NCBI RefSeq assembly: GCF_000237085.1
Contig: NC_016627.1
Span: 2,728,118-2,792,117 of the forward strand
Length of the DNA stretch: 64,000 nucleotides
Reading direction: 5' to 3'
Source of the DNA: Acetivibrio clariflavus DSM 19732
GTDB taxonomy: Bacteria > Bacillota > Clostridia > Acetivibrionales > Acetivibrionaceae
In this document: positions 28,377 through 37,044 of the stretch, piece after piece
Numbering within the stretch: the first letter of the stretch is position 1
How the letters are laid out: each line of letters begins with the position of its first letter
Notes under the pieces: model-generated
Seen by the model: the letters and a program-made list of their open reading frames with translations, nothing else
Database searches by the model: none
Told to the model about the DNA's origin: nothing
Position numbers and translations under genes: made by a program

Positions 28377-30002
28377 TTACTTTATTGTTTTTAATTTTGA
28401 AACCAACCTTTGATACTCGGCTTCGAGGAATTCTTTATCGGCACTTGGGCTTGAAAGTTTTGCTACTATTTCTGAAATTTTCATCTCGAGAATAATTTTT
28501 TCCGTTTCCCACGCCGAGCTATCTTTGCTTTTTTGCCGGCTTTGCCAGTAATCTTCCAGCTTCCCTTCAAAAGCTGTAATAATTCCATTTTCAAAAACCA
28601 GTATCCTGTCGGCAACCGAATTTACAAATTCACTGTCATGAGAAACAAACAAAACTGTTCCTTCATAATCTTTAAGAACATTTTCCAAAGCTTCTATCGA
28701 TTGTATATCCAGATAGTTTGTCGGTTCATCCAAAAGCAGAATATTGGCATCGGAGACAAAAAGTTTGGCAAAGGAAACCTTTATTCTCTCTCCGCCGCTT
28801 AAACATTCAACTTTTTTAAATACATCATCAGTCTTAAAAAGCAACCTTGCAAGAATAGTTCTGACAACAGACTGTGTTTGGACACTATCTCGCATAACAT
28901 TTTCCAACACGGTTTTATCGTATTCAAGATTGTCAAAAGCCTGATAAAAATACCCGATTTTTGCTTTCGGTACAATGCGTATACTGCTGCTGGAATTCTG
29001 ATAAATCAAATTGAGCAAAGTGCTTTTGCCGGTACCGTTCTCACCCCACAAAGCGGTTTTAGAACCATTGGGAATATTAAAACATACTCTGTCAAATATC
29101 TTTTTCGTACCATAGGAAAAAGAAAGATTTTCAGCCGCAATAACAATCCTGTTTTCAGGAGGCATGGTCAAAGAAAAATCCAGCTTTATTTTCGGCAAAT
29201 CCTTTGGTTTTTCTTTAACTTCAAGCTTATTTAGGCGTGTCAGCATACTGTTTATGCTATTATGAATTTTCTTCTGCTTTTCAGTTGCCTCCCTTTTGTG
29301 AAGTCTTGCTTCGGAATTTCCCATCCGTTTAGGCGCTTTTCTCATGGACTTAGATCTTTCCAGCCTATCCTTTATTGCAGCTTCAATGCTTGCTTTTTCA
29401 GAAATATACTTTTCATATTCTTGCAAAGCACTCTCATACTCTATTTCACTCTGCTTTTTGTAAAAAGAATAGTTTCCGTTATAATACTTAAGCTTTCCAT
29501 CTTTAACCTCAATTATTTTATTGCAGAGGCTGTCCAAAAGATGTCTGTCATGGCTTATAAGTATTAAGGAGTCCACCTTGGAAAGCTTTTGCTTTAAGAG
29601 CTCAACACCTTTATAATCCAGATTTGCTGTCGGCTCATCGGCAAATAGCAGTATGCTTTCATTGCTAAAGGCATTGGCAATTTTTATTCTGGTCTTTTCT
29701 CCCCCGCTAAATACTCTTTGATGGGATTTGCAAGCTAAGTTAAATTCCTTTAACAGTTTTTGGTCAGCTCTTATACCTTCATCGGAAAACTGGCGTATAT
29801 AAGCTATTGGAGAATAATGCTTTACAAAGCCCTTGTCGGGTTCAATATCCTTTGCAAGAATATTCATAAGAGTTGTCTTTCCTGAACCATTTGGCCCCAC
29901 TATCCCAATTTTATCTCCGGAATAAACTTTAAATTCATCAATCTCAATAATAAGCCTGTCGCTATAGTATTTTTTTATATCGGCAGCTTCCAATATAAGC
30001 AT
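28377..30002 (-). CDS. ABC-F ribosome-protection ATPase (Vga/VmlR/CplR-like)
   Basis: 541 residues with two ABC domains and no membrane segments. Domain 1: Walker A GPNGSGKTTLMN near residue 36, signature FSGGEKTRIKIA, Walker B LLFADEPTANLD. Domain 2: GENGTGKSTLLN near 325, LSGGERIKVSFA, ILLLDEPTNYLD. The inter-domain linker (~190-275, RLERSKSMRKAPKRMGNSEA region) is long and basic like antibiotic-resistance ABC-F proteins that reach the peptidyl transferase centre. Predicted role: release of pleuromutilin, lincosamide or streptogramin type drugs from the ribosome. A ~470-base leader with a 27-codon ORF suggests drug-inducible attenuation. Confidence 0.87.
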   Translation of the reverse strand: MLILEAADIKKYYSDRLIIEIDEFKVYSGDKIGIVGPNGSGKTTLMNILAKDIEPDKGFVKHYSPIAYIRQFSDEGIRADQKLLKEFNLACKSHQRVFSGGEKTRIKIANAFSNESILLFADEPTANLDYKGVELLKQKLSKVDSLILISHDRHLLDSLCNKIIEVKDGKLKYYNGNYSFYKKQSEIEYESALQEYEKYISEKASIEAAIKDRLERSKSMRKAPKRMGNSEARLHKREATEKQKKIHNSINSMLTRLNKLEVKEKPKDLPKIKLDFSLTMPPENRIVIAAENLSFSYGTKKIFDRVCFNIPNGSKTALWGENGTGKSTLLNLIYQNSSSSIRIVPKAKIGYFYQAFDNLEYDKTVLENVMRDSVQTQSVVRTILARLLFKTDDVFKKVECLSGGERIKVSFAKLFVSDANILLLDEPTNYLDIQSIEALENVLKDYEGTVLFVSHDSEFVNSVADRILVFENGIITAFEGKLEDYWQSRQKSKDSSAWETEKIILEMKISEIVAKLSSPSADKEFLEAEYQRLVSKLKTIK

Positions 30003-30386
30003 AAAAAAATCTCTCCTTTCACCCTCGCTGGAGCATTAAGTTCCAACCAATAAATAGCGAAAAGTCCATTTCATAAAAATTAAACATTTTTCGCTATCGG
30101 TGTGCCGGAAAGATGTGACAGACATAGACACAGAAAATACAGCAAGGTATTTGACTGTAATAAATAAATCTCACACTAATCCAGCACAAAACGAGAGCAT
30201 AATGCTCCGCATAAAATCCCAAGGCAATACAGCCTTGATCGGTTTTTAATACTTGTCATGTCAATTAATAAACCGAAATGATTTTTTGCTGAATTAGTCA
30301 ATCTTCATTAGCCTATACCTTACCCTTTCTTTATGTTTATTTAAATTGCAACTTTGTGCATTATTTGCTGCAACAAAGTATCCTGC
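30003..30386 (-). promoter_or_regulatory. Long leader of the ABC-F gene with competing hairpins
   Basis: Several inverted repeats lie between the 27-codon ORF and the ABC-F start: CGGTTT...AAACCG (30244-30279 region), CAAGGC-TGTATT-GCCTTG followed by GGATTTT (~30220-30240), GAGCAT/ATGCTC (~30194-30206), and ATAGCGAAAA/TTTTCGCTAT (~30054-30105). GGAGCATTA near 30200 can also pair with TAATGCTCC near 30035, giving an alternative fold next to the ribosome site. This matches the general plan of attenuated ABC-F genes; the exact terminator is not certain. Confidence 0.5.
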
Positions 30387-30470
30387 TTACATTGTAAAAG
30401 TACTGATTATAGGACAGAAGACAGAAAGGAAAATAACCAATACAATTGTCCCGATTAAATATTTTTTCAT
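30387..30470 (-). CDS. Candidate 27-residue leader/membrane peptide upstream of the ABC-F gene
   Basis: ATG 30470, TAA 30389-30387, with GGGGAGG five bases upstream, one of the best ribosome sites in the window. Product begins MKKYLIGTIVLVIFLSVFCP and ends ISTFTM, a single hydrophobic helix. As the first ORF of the ABC-F leader it may be a regulatory uORF whose stalled translation alters downstream folding; a small membrane peptide in its own right is also possible. Confidence 0.5.
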   Translation of the reverse strand: MKKYLIGTIVLVIFLSVFCPIISTFTM

Positions 30471-30489
30471 AATATTCCTCCCCTAAAAA

Positions 30490-30773
30490 AACAAATCAAA
30501 AATATTATAAATTACAATTATATGGCACGCTATCTATCTTTTTATTATAAAATATATACGATTTAATATATATGGCATACTGATAAAAGTGCAACAATAC
30601 TATACTACCCAATTCATACTGTTTATCTACAATTTATTATAAACTTAAAAACCTTCAATGTAAATATTACAAAACAACTATTTCATGTTAATTTGTTTTG
30701 CCTATTCACTGTTATTCTTAATTTCTCCATATTCCTGTTCTTATACCATACGCTTTATTGAAAATTATACAAT
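30490..30773. other. AT-rich intergenic region, nothing recognised
   Basis: 284 bp between the broken glycosyltransferase and the ABC-F leader. No ORF with ribosome site and no clear repeat; on the minus strand it probably holds the promoter of the ABC-F leader. Confidence 0.4.
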
Positions 30774-31811
30774 CTACCTTTTTTGCGTAGTCTTTAAAAC
30801 CGATGCACCAAATTTTTTTACAAGCAAATGAAAATAATCAATTCCCAAAACAGCACAAACTATTATAACCGGTACAAAATTGGTAAAATAGCGTCTATTT
30901 GCTTCCCAGCCGAGTAAAAAAAGAAATATTCCAAAGACCGCTATCAATGGCGCTAAATTTATATTATTCTCCTTTCTAAAGAAATATTTCAGTGCAAGAA
31001 AAACCATAAAAAGCATGAGTGTAAAAAGTATTGCTTCACACAGGTGTCTGTATATTTCATATTTATCTCCTTCACTTATAATAAATCTATGTAAAAAGTT
31101 TTTATCCTCACGATAAGCCAAAAAATCGTCCAGCCCCAATGTACCATCGCCAAAACACTTTACGCTCTTTTTGGTTAAGAATTTAAACATTCCGTCCGGA
31201 CCGTAATCCGCAATCCGTCTTTTAATTTCCTGAATAATTGCAGCTTTCCTTTCGTCCGGGTCTTTGAAAGAACGTGTAAAAAAATAATCGTCAGGATTAT
31301 AACCTCCCGAACCCTTAAGTCCCATCATGACCCAATGGACATAAGGATCGTTATCCTGTCTTGCCCTTTCTCTATCCAAATGATAGGAATAAATATAACC
31401 ATTGAAAACAGCAAAATAAATTAATATGACAGCACAAACAATTGCATTTGCCAAAATTGCTTTTTTCCAGTCACAGTTAATAAACATATCTATTGCAACA
31501 GCAATTACCATAATAATTACGGTAAACTTTATTTGCATTCCCATAGACGCTGCTAATCCCATCCCAAAGCATATTAGGCAAAACTTTTTATAACCCGAGG
31601 TATCCTTTAAAATCAAGTAAAGGTAATAGAACAACACCGGAAAAAGCATTGAAAGGGCATCGGTATAAAAAACCGGTGCTATAAAGTAAAACGGCAAGTA
31701 AACTGCAAATATCACCAGGGCAAATACCGCCTGTTTAGCACCAGAAATGTACTTTAAAATAAGAGATACCACCATCATTGTCAAAATCGAAATAATGGAG
31801 TTTACTATCAT
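30774..31811 (-). pseudogene. GT39/ArnT-like membrane glycosyltransferase, C-terminal part (frameshifted)
   Basis: 345 residues with about eight hydrophobic segments and a large polar loop (~150-245, HLDRERARQDNDPYVHWVMM). The pattern, including a Tyr-rich PVFYTDALSMLFPVLFYYLYL segment, is that of dolichyl-mannosyltransferase/ArnT-like GT-C enzymes, which move sugars from lipid carriers outside the membrane. It starts at an ATGA overlap with the stop of the preceding ORF, and the two together form one typical ~520-residue enzyme; inserting one G near 31812 (GTGG to GTGGG) would join DYFLV directly to GMIVNS. So this is most simply a single gene split by a one-base deletion, although coupled translation of two halves is possible. 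Confidence 0.6.
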
Positions 31812-32329
31812 ACCACAAGAAAATAATCTTCGAAACCGAATAAAGATGCAATACTGAAAAAGAAATGCAAAAAAGTCATTGCTCCAAGATTGTTTGGAAA
31901 ATGATAATAATAATCATAGTAATTTGCAAAGGTTCCTGTTTGAACCCACTCAATAGCACCCTGGTAAACCGCTTCTATATCAAAATCCGGTTTAAAACGG
32001 AGAAACAAGCCAAAAGATATTTGAGCAACAAACATCATACATAAAAAAGCTATCAGTATTGATTTATAGCGTCTTGTTAAAAAATCTTCCTTTTTTGTCA
32101 AACGTGAATAGAGAAAAGCAAGTAAGTAAACCGATGCTATAATATAAAAGGACAAACCTAGCTTTTTATAATTATACTCTGCATTATTAAATAATACGTT
32201 TACAAGAAGATAAGAAAAACAAACTGTAAAAAACGCACAGAACATATATACAAGAAACCGGGAATGTAAGTAATTTTGTGTATCATAATTTATGTAATCC
32301 TTCTTTAGCAAGTAAATTTTAGTTGACAA
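31808..32329 (-). pseudogene. GT39/ArnT-like membrane glycosyltransferase, N-terminal part
   Basis: 173 residues with three hydrophobic helices and the loop LRFKPDFDIEAVYQGAIEWV, where the DFDIEAVY region matches the catalytic Asp region of GT-C glycosyltransferases. The reading frame ends VV-stop at the junction with the next ORF. There is no convincing ribosome site: the frame can begin only at TTG 32329, and the next in-frame ATG is codon 29. An IS256-type element lies ~135 bases upstream, and a short ORF beyond it (33811-33876) may be the lost start. Confidence 0.6.
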
Positions 32330-32369
32330 GGTTTACAGAATATTGTTTTTTATTGCCTTTTCATTATAT

Positions 32370-32424
32370 ATTATTGCCGGATTTGTTAAGTTTTATACAT
32401 AAACTTGATTAAATCTGGCAATAA
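32370..32424. repeat. Imperfect long hairpin
   Basis: ATTATTGCCGGATTT...AAGTTT is mirrored by AAACTT...AAATCTGGCAATAAT; about 20 of 25 positions pair. Lies between the IS element and the broken glycosyltransferase. Possibly a terminator or small repeat element. Confidence 0.5.
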
Positions 32425-32534
32425 TCATTTATAATGGTCAATATTAGCCTTTTAAACCTATATTTTTAATTTTGTGAGGTCTAGCCCATCCGGCGATGAG
32501 GATGAGCCCTTGAGGGCGGTGGGGGTGAATGCTC

Positions 32535-33520
32535 TTAAATATACTCTTCCAGCCTACCTGGATATTGGATTACTAATTGGCTAAGTACTCTATCCCAGTT
32601 TTTGTAACGTTGTGTCCATTTTTTTACTACATTCATTGATGCTAAATATAAAATCTTTTCTAGTGAACTGTCTGTTGGAAATATTGTTTTTGTTTTTGTG
32701 ACCTTACGAAACTGACGATGTAGTCCTTCAATTATATTTGTAGTATAAATTATTTTTCGTATTTCTTCTGGAAATTTGAAAAATGGACTTATAACATCCC
32801 AGTTATTTTCCCAACTACGTATTGCAAAAGGATATTCCTTTCCCCACTTTTCTTTAAGTTCATAAAGTTTTTCTAATGCTATTTCTTCATTAATAGCATG
32901 ATATACTTCTTTGAAATCATTACTAAATGCTTTTAGGTCTTTGTATGGCACATACTTAAAAGAATTTCTCAGCTGATGTATTATGCAACGCTGCACTTCA
33001 GATTTTGGATATGCAGCATTTATGGCTTCCTTAAGTCCGGTAAGTCCATCAACACAAAAAATTAAAACATCCTGTACTCCTCTATTTTTAAGGTCATTCA
33101 GTACACCAAGCCAAAACTTTGAGGATTCATTGTCACCAATCCAGATCCCTAAAATATCCTTATATCCATCAATAGTAACACCTAGAACAACATAAGCTGC
33201 CCTGTTTATTATTCTTCCGTCGTCCTTAACTTTATAGTGTATTGCATCCATAAAAACAAAAGAGTATATAGGTTCAAGAGGTCTTTGTTGCCATTCCTTA
33301 ATCTCTGGAGCAATTCTATCAGTAATCTTACTAACCATCTCTGCTGATAGGCTAAAACCATAAAGTTCTTCAATTTGTTGACTGATATCCCTTGTAGACA
33401 TTCCTCTTGCATATAAAGCTATAACTTTTTCTTCAATTCCAGAAACATTACGTTGATATTTAGGAATAATTTTAGGTTGAAATTCGCCTTTACGATCTCT
33501 TGGTACTTGTATATCAATTT
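32535..33520 (-). pseudogene. IS256/Mutator-type transposase, catalytic part
   Basis: The DDE residues of the IS256 (Mutator) family all lie here: first Asp in FVFMDAIHYKV, second in FCVDGLTGLKEAINAA, Glu in YTTNIIEGLHRQFRK, plus the C/H region QRCIIHQLRNS. Reading back from the ATG at 33401, the same frame continues upstream (KSEFGEIDIQVPRDRKGEFQ) to the A-run at about 33535, so the catalytic part lost its natural N-terminus by a frameshift rather than starting at 33401. Whether the internal ATG yields an active product is doubtful. Confidence 0.85.
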
Positions 33521-33535
33521 CTCCAAACTCACTTT

Positions 33536-33814
33536 TTATTTTTTAGGCGTATAACCGTTACGACTATTATCAGTTTTTTTATTTTCTACATCATCTTTAG
33601 CATATCCTAATTTTGCTTCAAGTTCTGCTTCTAAAAGTTCTTGTATTATATCTTTAAAAATGTCTTTAAGATATTCATTAATATCAGATACACTTTGGAA
33701 ATTATTTTCCCGAACTAATTGTTTGATTTGTTCTTTTGTTAACGTTGACATAAAGTTCTCCTCCTTAGCTTTTATTATTATTAATCCTTGCCAAGAAGGA
33801 GAACATTCAATCAT
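33536..33814 (-). pseudogene. IS256 transposase, N-terminal part
   Basis: Residues MSTLTKEQIKQLVRENNFQS onward, through LLEAELEAKLGYAKDDVENK to NSRNGYTPKK, are the usual N-terminal DNA-binding part of IS256-type transposases. The likely start is the ATG following GGAG at about 33751. The frame ends at TAA inside CCTAAAAAATAAAAAGT; a one-base slip in the A6 run would join it to the catalytic part. IS256 members normally have one uninterrupted ORF, so a mutation is more likely than programmed frameshifting. Confidence 0.8.
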
Positions 33815-33876
33815 CTATACACAAATTTTTTTACATCCTCAAGAAACCTTTTTAAGTTGCTCATCTTGTTTATCAT
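33811..33876 (-). CDS. Short ORF cut off at the IS end (21 aa), possibly the original 5' end of the glycosyltransferase gene
   Basis: ATG 33876 with GAGGGG six bases upstream; product MINKMSNLKRFLEDVKKFVY then Arg and a stop that lies in or at the IS end. It is preceded by a good promoter (33939-33967). The N-terminal style (LKRFLEDVKKF) could have led into the membrane glycosyltransferase on the other side of the element. This is inference from position and strand. Confidence 0.35.
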   Translation of the reverse strand: MINKMSNLKRFLEDVKKFVYR

Positions 33877-33938
33877 TTTCATCCCCTCTATTCCCTATGT
33901 AAAAATGCAGTAATGCTTTATATATCTTTATGTTCACT

Positions 33939-33967
33939 ATTTTATCATACCATATATTTACTGTCAA
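33939..33967 (-). promoter_or_regulatory. Predicted sigma-A promoter
   Basis: TTGACA (33967-33962), 17 bases, TAAAAT (33944-33939) on the minus strand, reading toward the short ORF and the IS element. Confidence 0.6.
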
Positions 33968-33969
33968 AA

Positions 33970-34574
33970 TTATGTATTATATTATTCTTTATATTAATCC
34001 GCATATAACAAAGCGTATCTATTTCGCTAACTTTATTGTAAAAAGTTGTACCTTTGTTTATTTCACTCTATGCAGCAATTCCTTTCTAGCAAAGCTTAAT
34101 AATTCGTTTTACAAAAGAAAGACACTTTTCATTTTCTTGAACTGCGTGGAATTTATCTCTTTCGATACTATCAAATGATATAACAAATTATGCTTACAAC
34201 ATAAACATCGTACTTGACTACTACAACTTTATGGACAGCTGGACAGATGATGAAAATCTTTATATTGGTGAGGACAAATACTAAGAAAACTTTAATTCAG
34301 ACAGGCTTTAGGCAAATTTATTTATAATATTGCATGCCTGCCTTGATTTACAAGAAAACATAAGACATGAATGATATATTCCATTGATCATGGTTTTATC
34401 AGAAGGTATCCCTATGATTGTAAATCCTCTATATGTCAGACTACTTAGAAAATTATAAACATTTGCCAATTAATCGCAGCATAAACCTTGTTGAAAAGTA
34501 TTTGAACGAAATATGATGCACGAAAAAAAACAATGAATTTAAAAAGCTGATTTGTCTGTTATCCAATAGTTTTT
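33970..34574. other. Gene-debris region without intact genes
   Basis: No credible complete ORF. On the plus strand 34183-34284 reads as a coding-like tail (YAYNINIVLDYYNFMDSWTD region ending GEDKY-stop), and 34463-34518 reads INRSINLVEKYLNEI-stop, both without starts. These look like decayed gene ends next to a mobile element. Confidence 0.35.
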
Positions 34575-35720
34575 TTAATAAACCATCAAATTATCCCTCA
34601 ACTCTCGTATAGTAATTTTCAAATCGTCTACCCCTGTTTGTATGCTTTTTATATTTCTACGGGGATCAAGGTATTCTTTTCTTAAATCAATTGCCTTGTT
34701 AAAATTTCTAACTGCTTCCATTTTTCCTGATAAATTAAACAATGTCACACCTAAATTGTTATACGCCTCTGCTCTGCAAGGATCTGCTTGAATTGCTACC
34801 TGATAATAATATTTTGCCTTTTTATATTCCTTCATCAGATAGTTTGCATTTCCTAAATAGAAATATTTAAAAAACAATGTTTCTTTACATTGGATAGGAT
34901 CTAAAAATTGGATTTTCTCCAAAGCCTTACTTGCTTCAGCATATTCCATAATTTTGATAAAAATTTTAGATAGTAATAATAGCTTTTCATGCTCAGGATA
35001 GGAAGATTCTTCTATGATCCTTTTTATTTTTTCTACTCCCAGTTGCTTTACCACCTTGATTTCCATTTCCTCTTGTTTTGCTTTATTATTAGTTAAATTT
35101 GAATCATGCCTCCTGTATTTATACAGAGCTTTGCGCAGGTACCCAAACTTAAACCTCTGTGCCAATTGAACACACATCCAATAATCTTCAGCATACTTCA
35201 TACAAGGATCAATACGCAGCCCTTCGAAACACTTCTTCCTATACATAGTACTTGCCATACAAGGAATGACTTGCCTAAAAAGGAGCTGTGCCAAAAAATC
35301 ATTTTGATTTAAATCGTCATAGTCACTTTTAAGTTTTTTAACAACATTATCATGAACATCTATCAAAAAAATATCATTATAGACACAATCTATATCTTTA
35401 TACTTTCGTAAAAAATTGACTTGCTCTTCCACTTTTTCCGGAAGATATAAATCATCAGCATCCAACCATGCAATATAATCTCCATTACAATACTTCAATC
35501 CTGTATTTCTAGCCTCTGCCACACCTTTATTTTCTTGATAAATATATTTAATTCCAGGAAAGTTTTTCACAATACTACTTGTTCTATCTGTAGATCCATC
35601 GTCAACTACAATTGCCTCTATATTTGGATATGTTTGTGCAAGAACACTTTTCAAACAGGATTCTATATACTTTTCACCATTGTAGACACATATGATTATG
35701 GAAACCAACTCTTCAACCAT
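34575..35720 (-). CDS. Family 2 glycosyltransferase with C-terminal TPR repeats
   Basis: 381 residues. N-terminal GT-A domain: VSIIICVYNGEKYIESCLKS, VVDDGSTDRT (nucleotide-binding Asp), and the metal-binding DxD in WLDADDLY near residue 86, with the acceptor-side EDYWM motif near 170. Residues ~255-355 form TPR-like helices (YFYLGNANYLMKEYKKAKYYYQVAIQADP, AEAYNNLGVTLFNLSGK). Cytosolic, no membrane helix. Likely adds sugars to a surface polymer, glycopeptide or spore/S-layer protein. Stands next to IS debris and a broken glycosyltransferase, so the stretch is probably a decaying surface-glycan locus. Confidence 0.85.
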   Translation of the reverse strand: MVEELVSIIICVYNGEKYIESCLKSVLAQTYPNIEAIVVDDGSTDRTSSIVKNFPGIKYIYQENKGVAEARNTGLKYCNGDYIAWLDADDLYLPEKVEEQVNFLRKYKDIDCVYNDIFLIDVHDNVVKKLKSDYDDLNQNDFLAQLLFRQVIPCMASTMYRKKCFEGLRIDPCMKYAEDYWMCVQLAQRFKFGYLRKALYKYRRHDSNLTNNKAKQEEMEIKVVKQLGVEKIKRIIEESSYPEHEKLLLLSKIFIKIMEYAEASKALEKIQFLDPIQCKETLFFKYFYLGNANYLMKEYKKAKYYYQVAIQADPCRAEAYNNLGVTLFNLSGKMEAVRNFNKAIDLRKEYLDPRRNIKSIQTGVDDLKITIRELRDNLMVY

Positions 35721-35986
35721 TCGTTTATCCTCCGCACATTACTTTAAATTTTGATATTGAGCAGCAAATCCGGTTTAAATCCTATTCAATTATTCTTATC
35801 GGCATAATCTTTTAAAATATTTACCCTTTTCATCAATAAATGTTTCATCTACAATGTATAAGTCAACACCTAGCCTCCATGTTTAAATAAAAACACATTA
35901 AAAAATTAAATTTTGTATTATACTCTTCAATTAATTTTTTTTACATCTTAAAATTTTTCATACTTTCCCTTAAAATATAATTAATA
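35721..35986. other. Intergenic region between divergent genes
   Basis: AT-rich; no ORF with ribosome site and no repeat seen. Holds the ribosome site of the minus-strand glycosyltransferase and presumably its promoter. Confidence 0.4.
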
Positions 35987-36015
35987 TTAACAATTGACCC
36001 ATTTAATGATATACT
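35987..36015 (+). promoter_or_regulatory. Predicted sigma-A promoter of the VWA module
   Basis: TTAACA (35987-35992), 17 bases, TATACT (36010-36015); leaves a ~125-base leader before the first gene. Confidence 0.55.
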
Positions 36016-36146
36016 AAATTTAGTTAATGCTTAAAGACTTTTAGTTTCTATTCCGTTGCCATTAGTATTTGTATTATGCAGAGAAGCAGGCTTTGGAAAA
36101 TTAATTTAAACTATATAGTATTCTAGAACTCAGGAGTGTATTTATT

Positions 36147-36887
36147 GTGGATGCAAAAAACATATTAAAGATTGCCGGTTTAAACATTGGAATTGCATTA
36201 TTCAACATTATCCTTTTCTCTCCGGGCTTAATGAACATCCGGTTTGATACTTCAGATGCATTAGGCACTGCATTAGGATGTACTGCCATATTTTTAAGTT
36301 TGTCTTTTTTCATCTATGGAAACTACAAACTTCTAACCCAAAAGGTTTCCACCGTAAGAATAGATGAAATAAATAATTATGAAGACTGTATTGCAGCCCT
36401 TAATCAATCCTATGGAAAAAAAACTTTCGATAATAATATTACGACAATAATAGAACAGGTGGAACACCTCAAAAAGAAGAAAAAAAAGATATTTGACCTA
36501 CTCAGTCAAAAGTTTGATGTCATAGACGAAGTTTACGAAAAGTTTAAAACAACAATTTTTGATGTGGAATATGTTTTTTTTGCCAACATAAAAAGTATTT
36601 TAAACAAGATAAATGCTTTCGATGAGGAAGATTATGAAAGGATGCACAATCTTTTTGCTCAAAAGAAGTTTTCTACCGAAATTATTACTTCAAAAATGAA
36701 TATATACAATGAATATATCTCTTTTGTAAAAAATGCAATAGAAGACAATGAAGAAATACTTCTGAAACTTGATGCACTATTACTTGAAATTTCCAAATTT
36801 GATACTCTTGAAATAGGAGAAATTGATAATATGAAAGAAATCAAAGAAATGGACGAATTAATCAGAAAATCCAGATACTACAGATAG
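36147..36887 (+). CDS. Membrane-anchored coiled-coil protein, partner of the VWA protein
   Basis: 246 residues. Two N-terminal membrane helices (about 9-28 and 40-60) form a hairpin, followed by a ~180-residue cytosolic, charged, helical region (IIEQVEHLKKKKKKIFDLLS, EEDYERMHNLFAQKKF). GTG start with GGAG ten bases upstream. The architecture recalls XpaC-like proteins that accompany VWA and TelA proteins in Firmicutes, but I cannot confirm the family. Lies ~155 bases before the VWA gene on the same strand, with no terminator visible between them. Confidence 0.6.
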   Translation: MDAKNILKIAGLNIGIALFNIILFSPGLMNIRFDTSDALGTALGCTAIFLSLSFFIYGNYKLLTQKVSTVRIDEINNYEDCIAALNQSYGKKTFDNNITTIIEQVEHLKKKKKKIFDLLSQKFDVIDEVYEKFKTTIFDVEYVFFANIKSILNKINAFDEEDYERMHNLFAQKKFSTEIITSKMNIYNEYISFVKNAIEDNEEILLKLDALLLEISKFDTLEIGEIDNMKEIKEMDELIRKSRYYR

Positions 36888-37044
36888 GCTTTACAGTTCG
36901 TTGAATAATTCTATAATATAAATTTATCAAAAATTAAAGATTGCAATTTCTAAAGCAAAAGCAATATTTTTCCAAATGAAATCGGTATTCATGTTTAGTT
37001 TCGGCAGTTTTGCTTGAAGATTCTTAATTGAAAGGATGGTCATA

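Larger units (their letters stand above)
32465..33835 (-). mobile_element. IS256-family insertion sequence (frameshifted transposase; ends approximate)
   Basis: Defined by the two transposase parts at 32535-33401 and 33536-33814. Possible imperfect terminal repeats: AATTTTGTGAGGTCTAG at the left and AAATTTGTGTATAG (minus strand) at the right; I could not fix the ends or a target duplication. The left end contains a GC-rich segment (AGCCCATCCGGCGATGAGG) unlike the AT-rich flanks. Confidence 0.75.
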
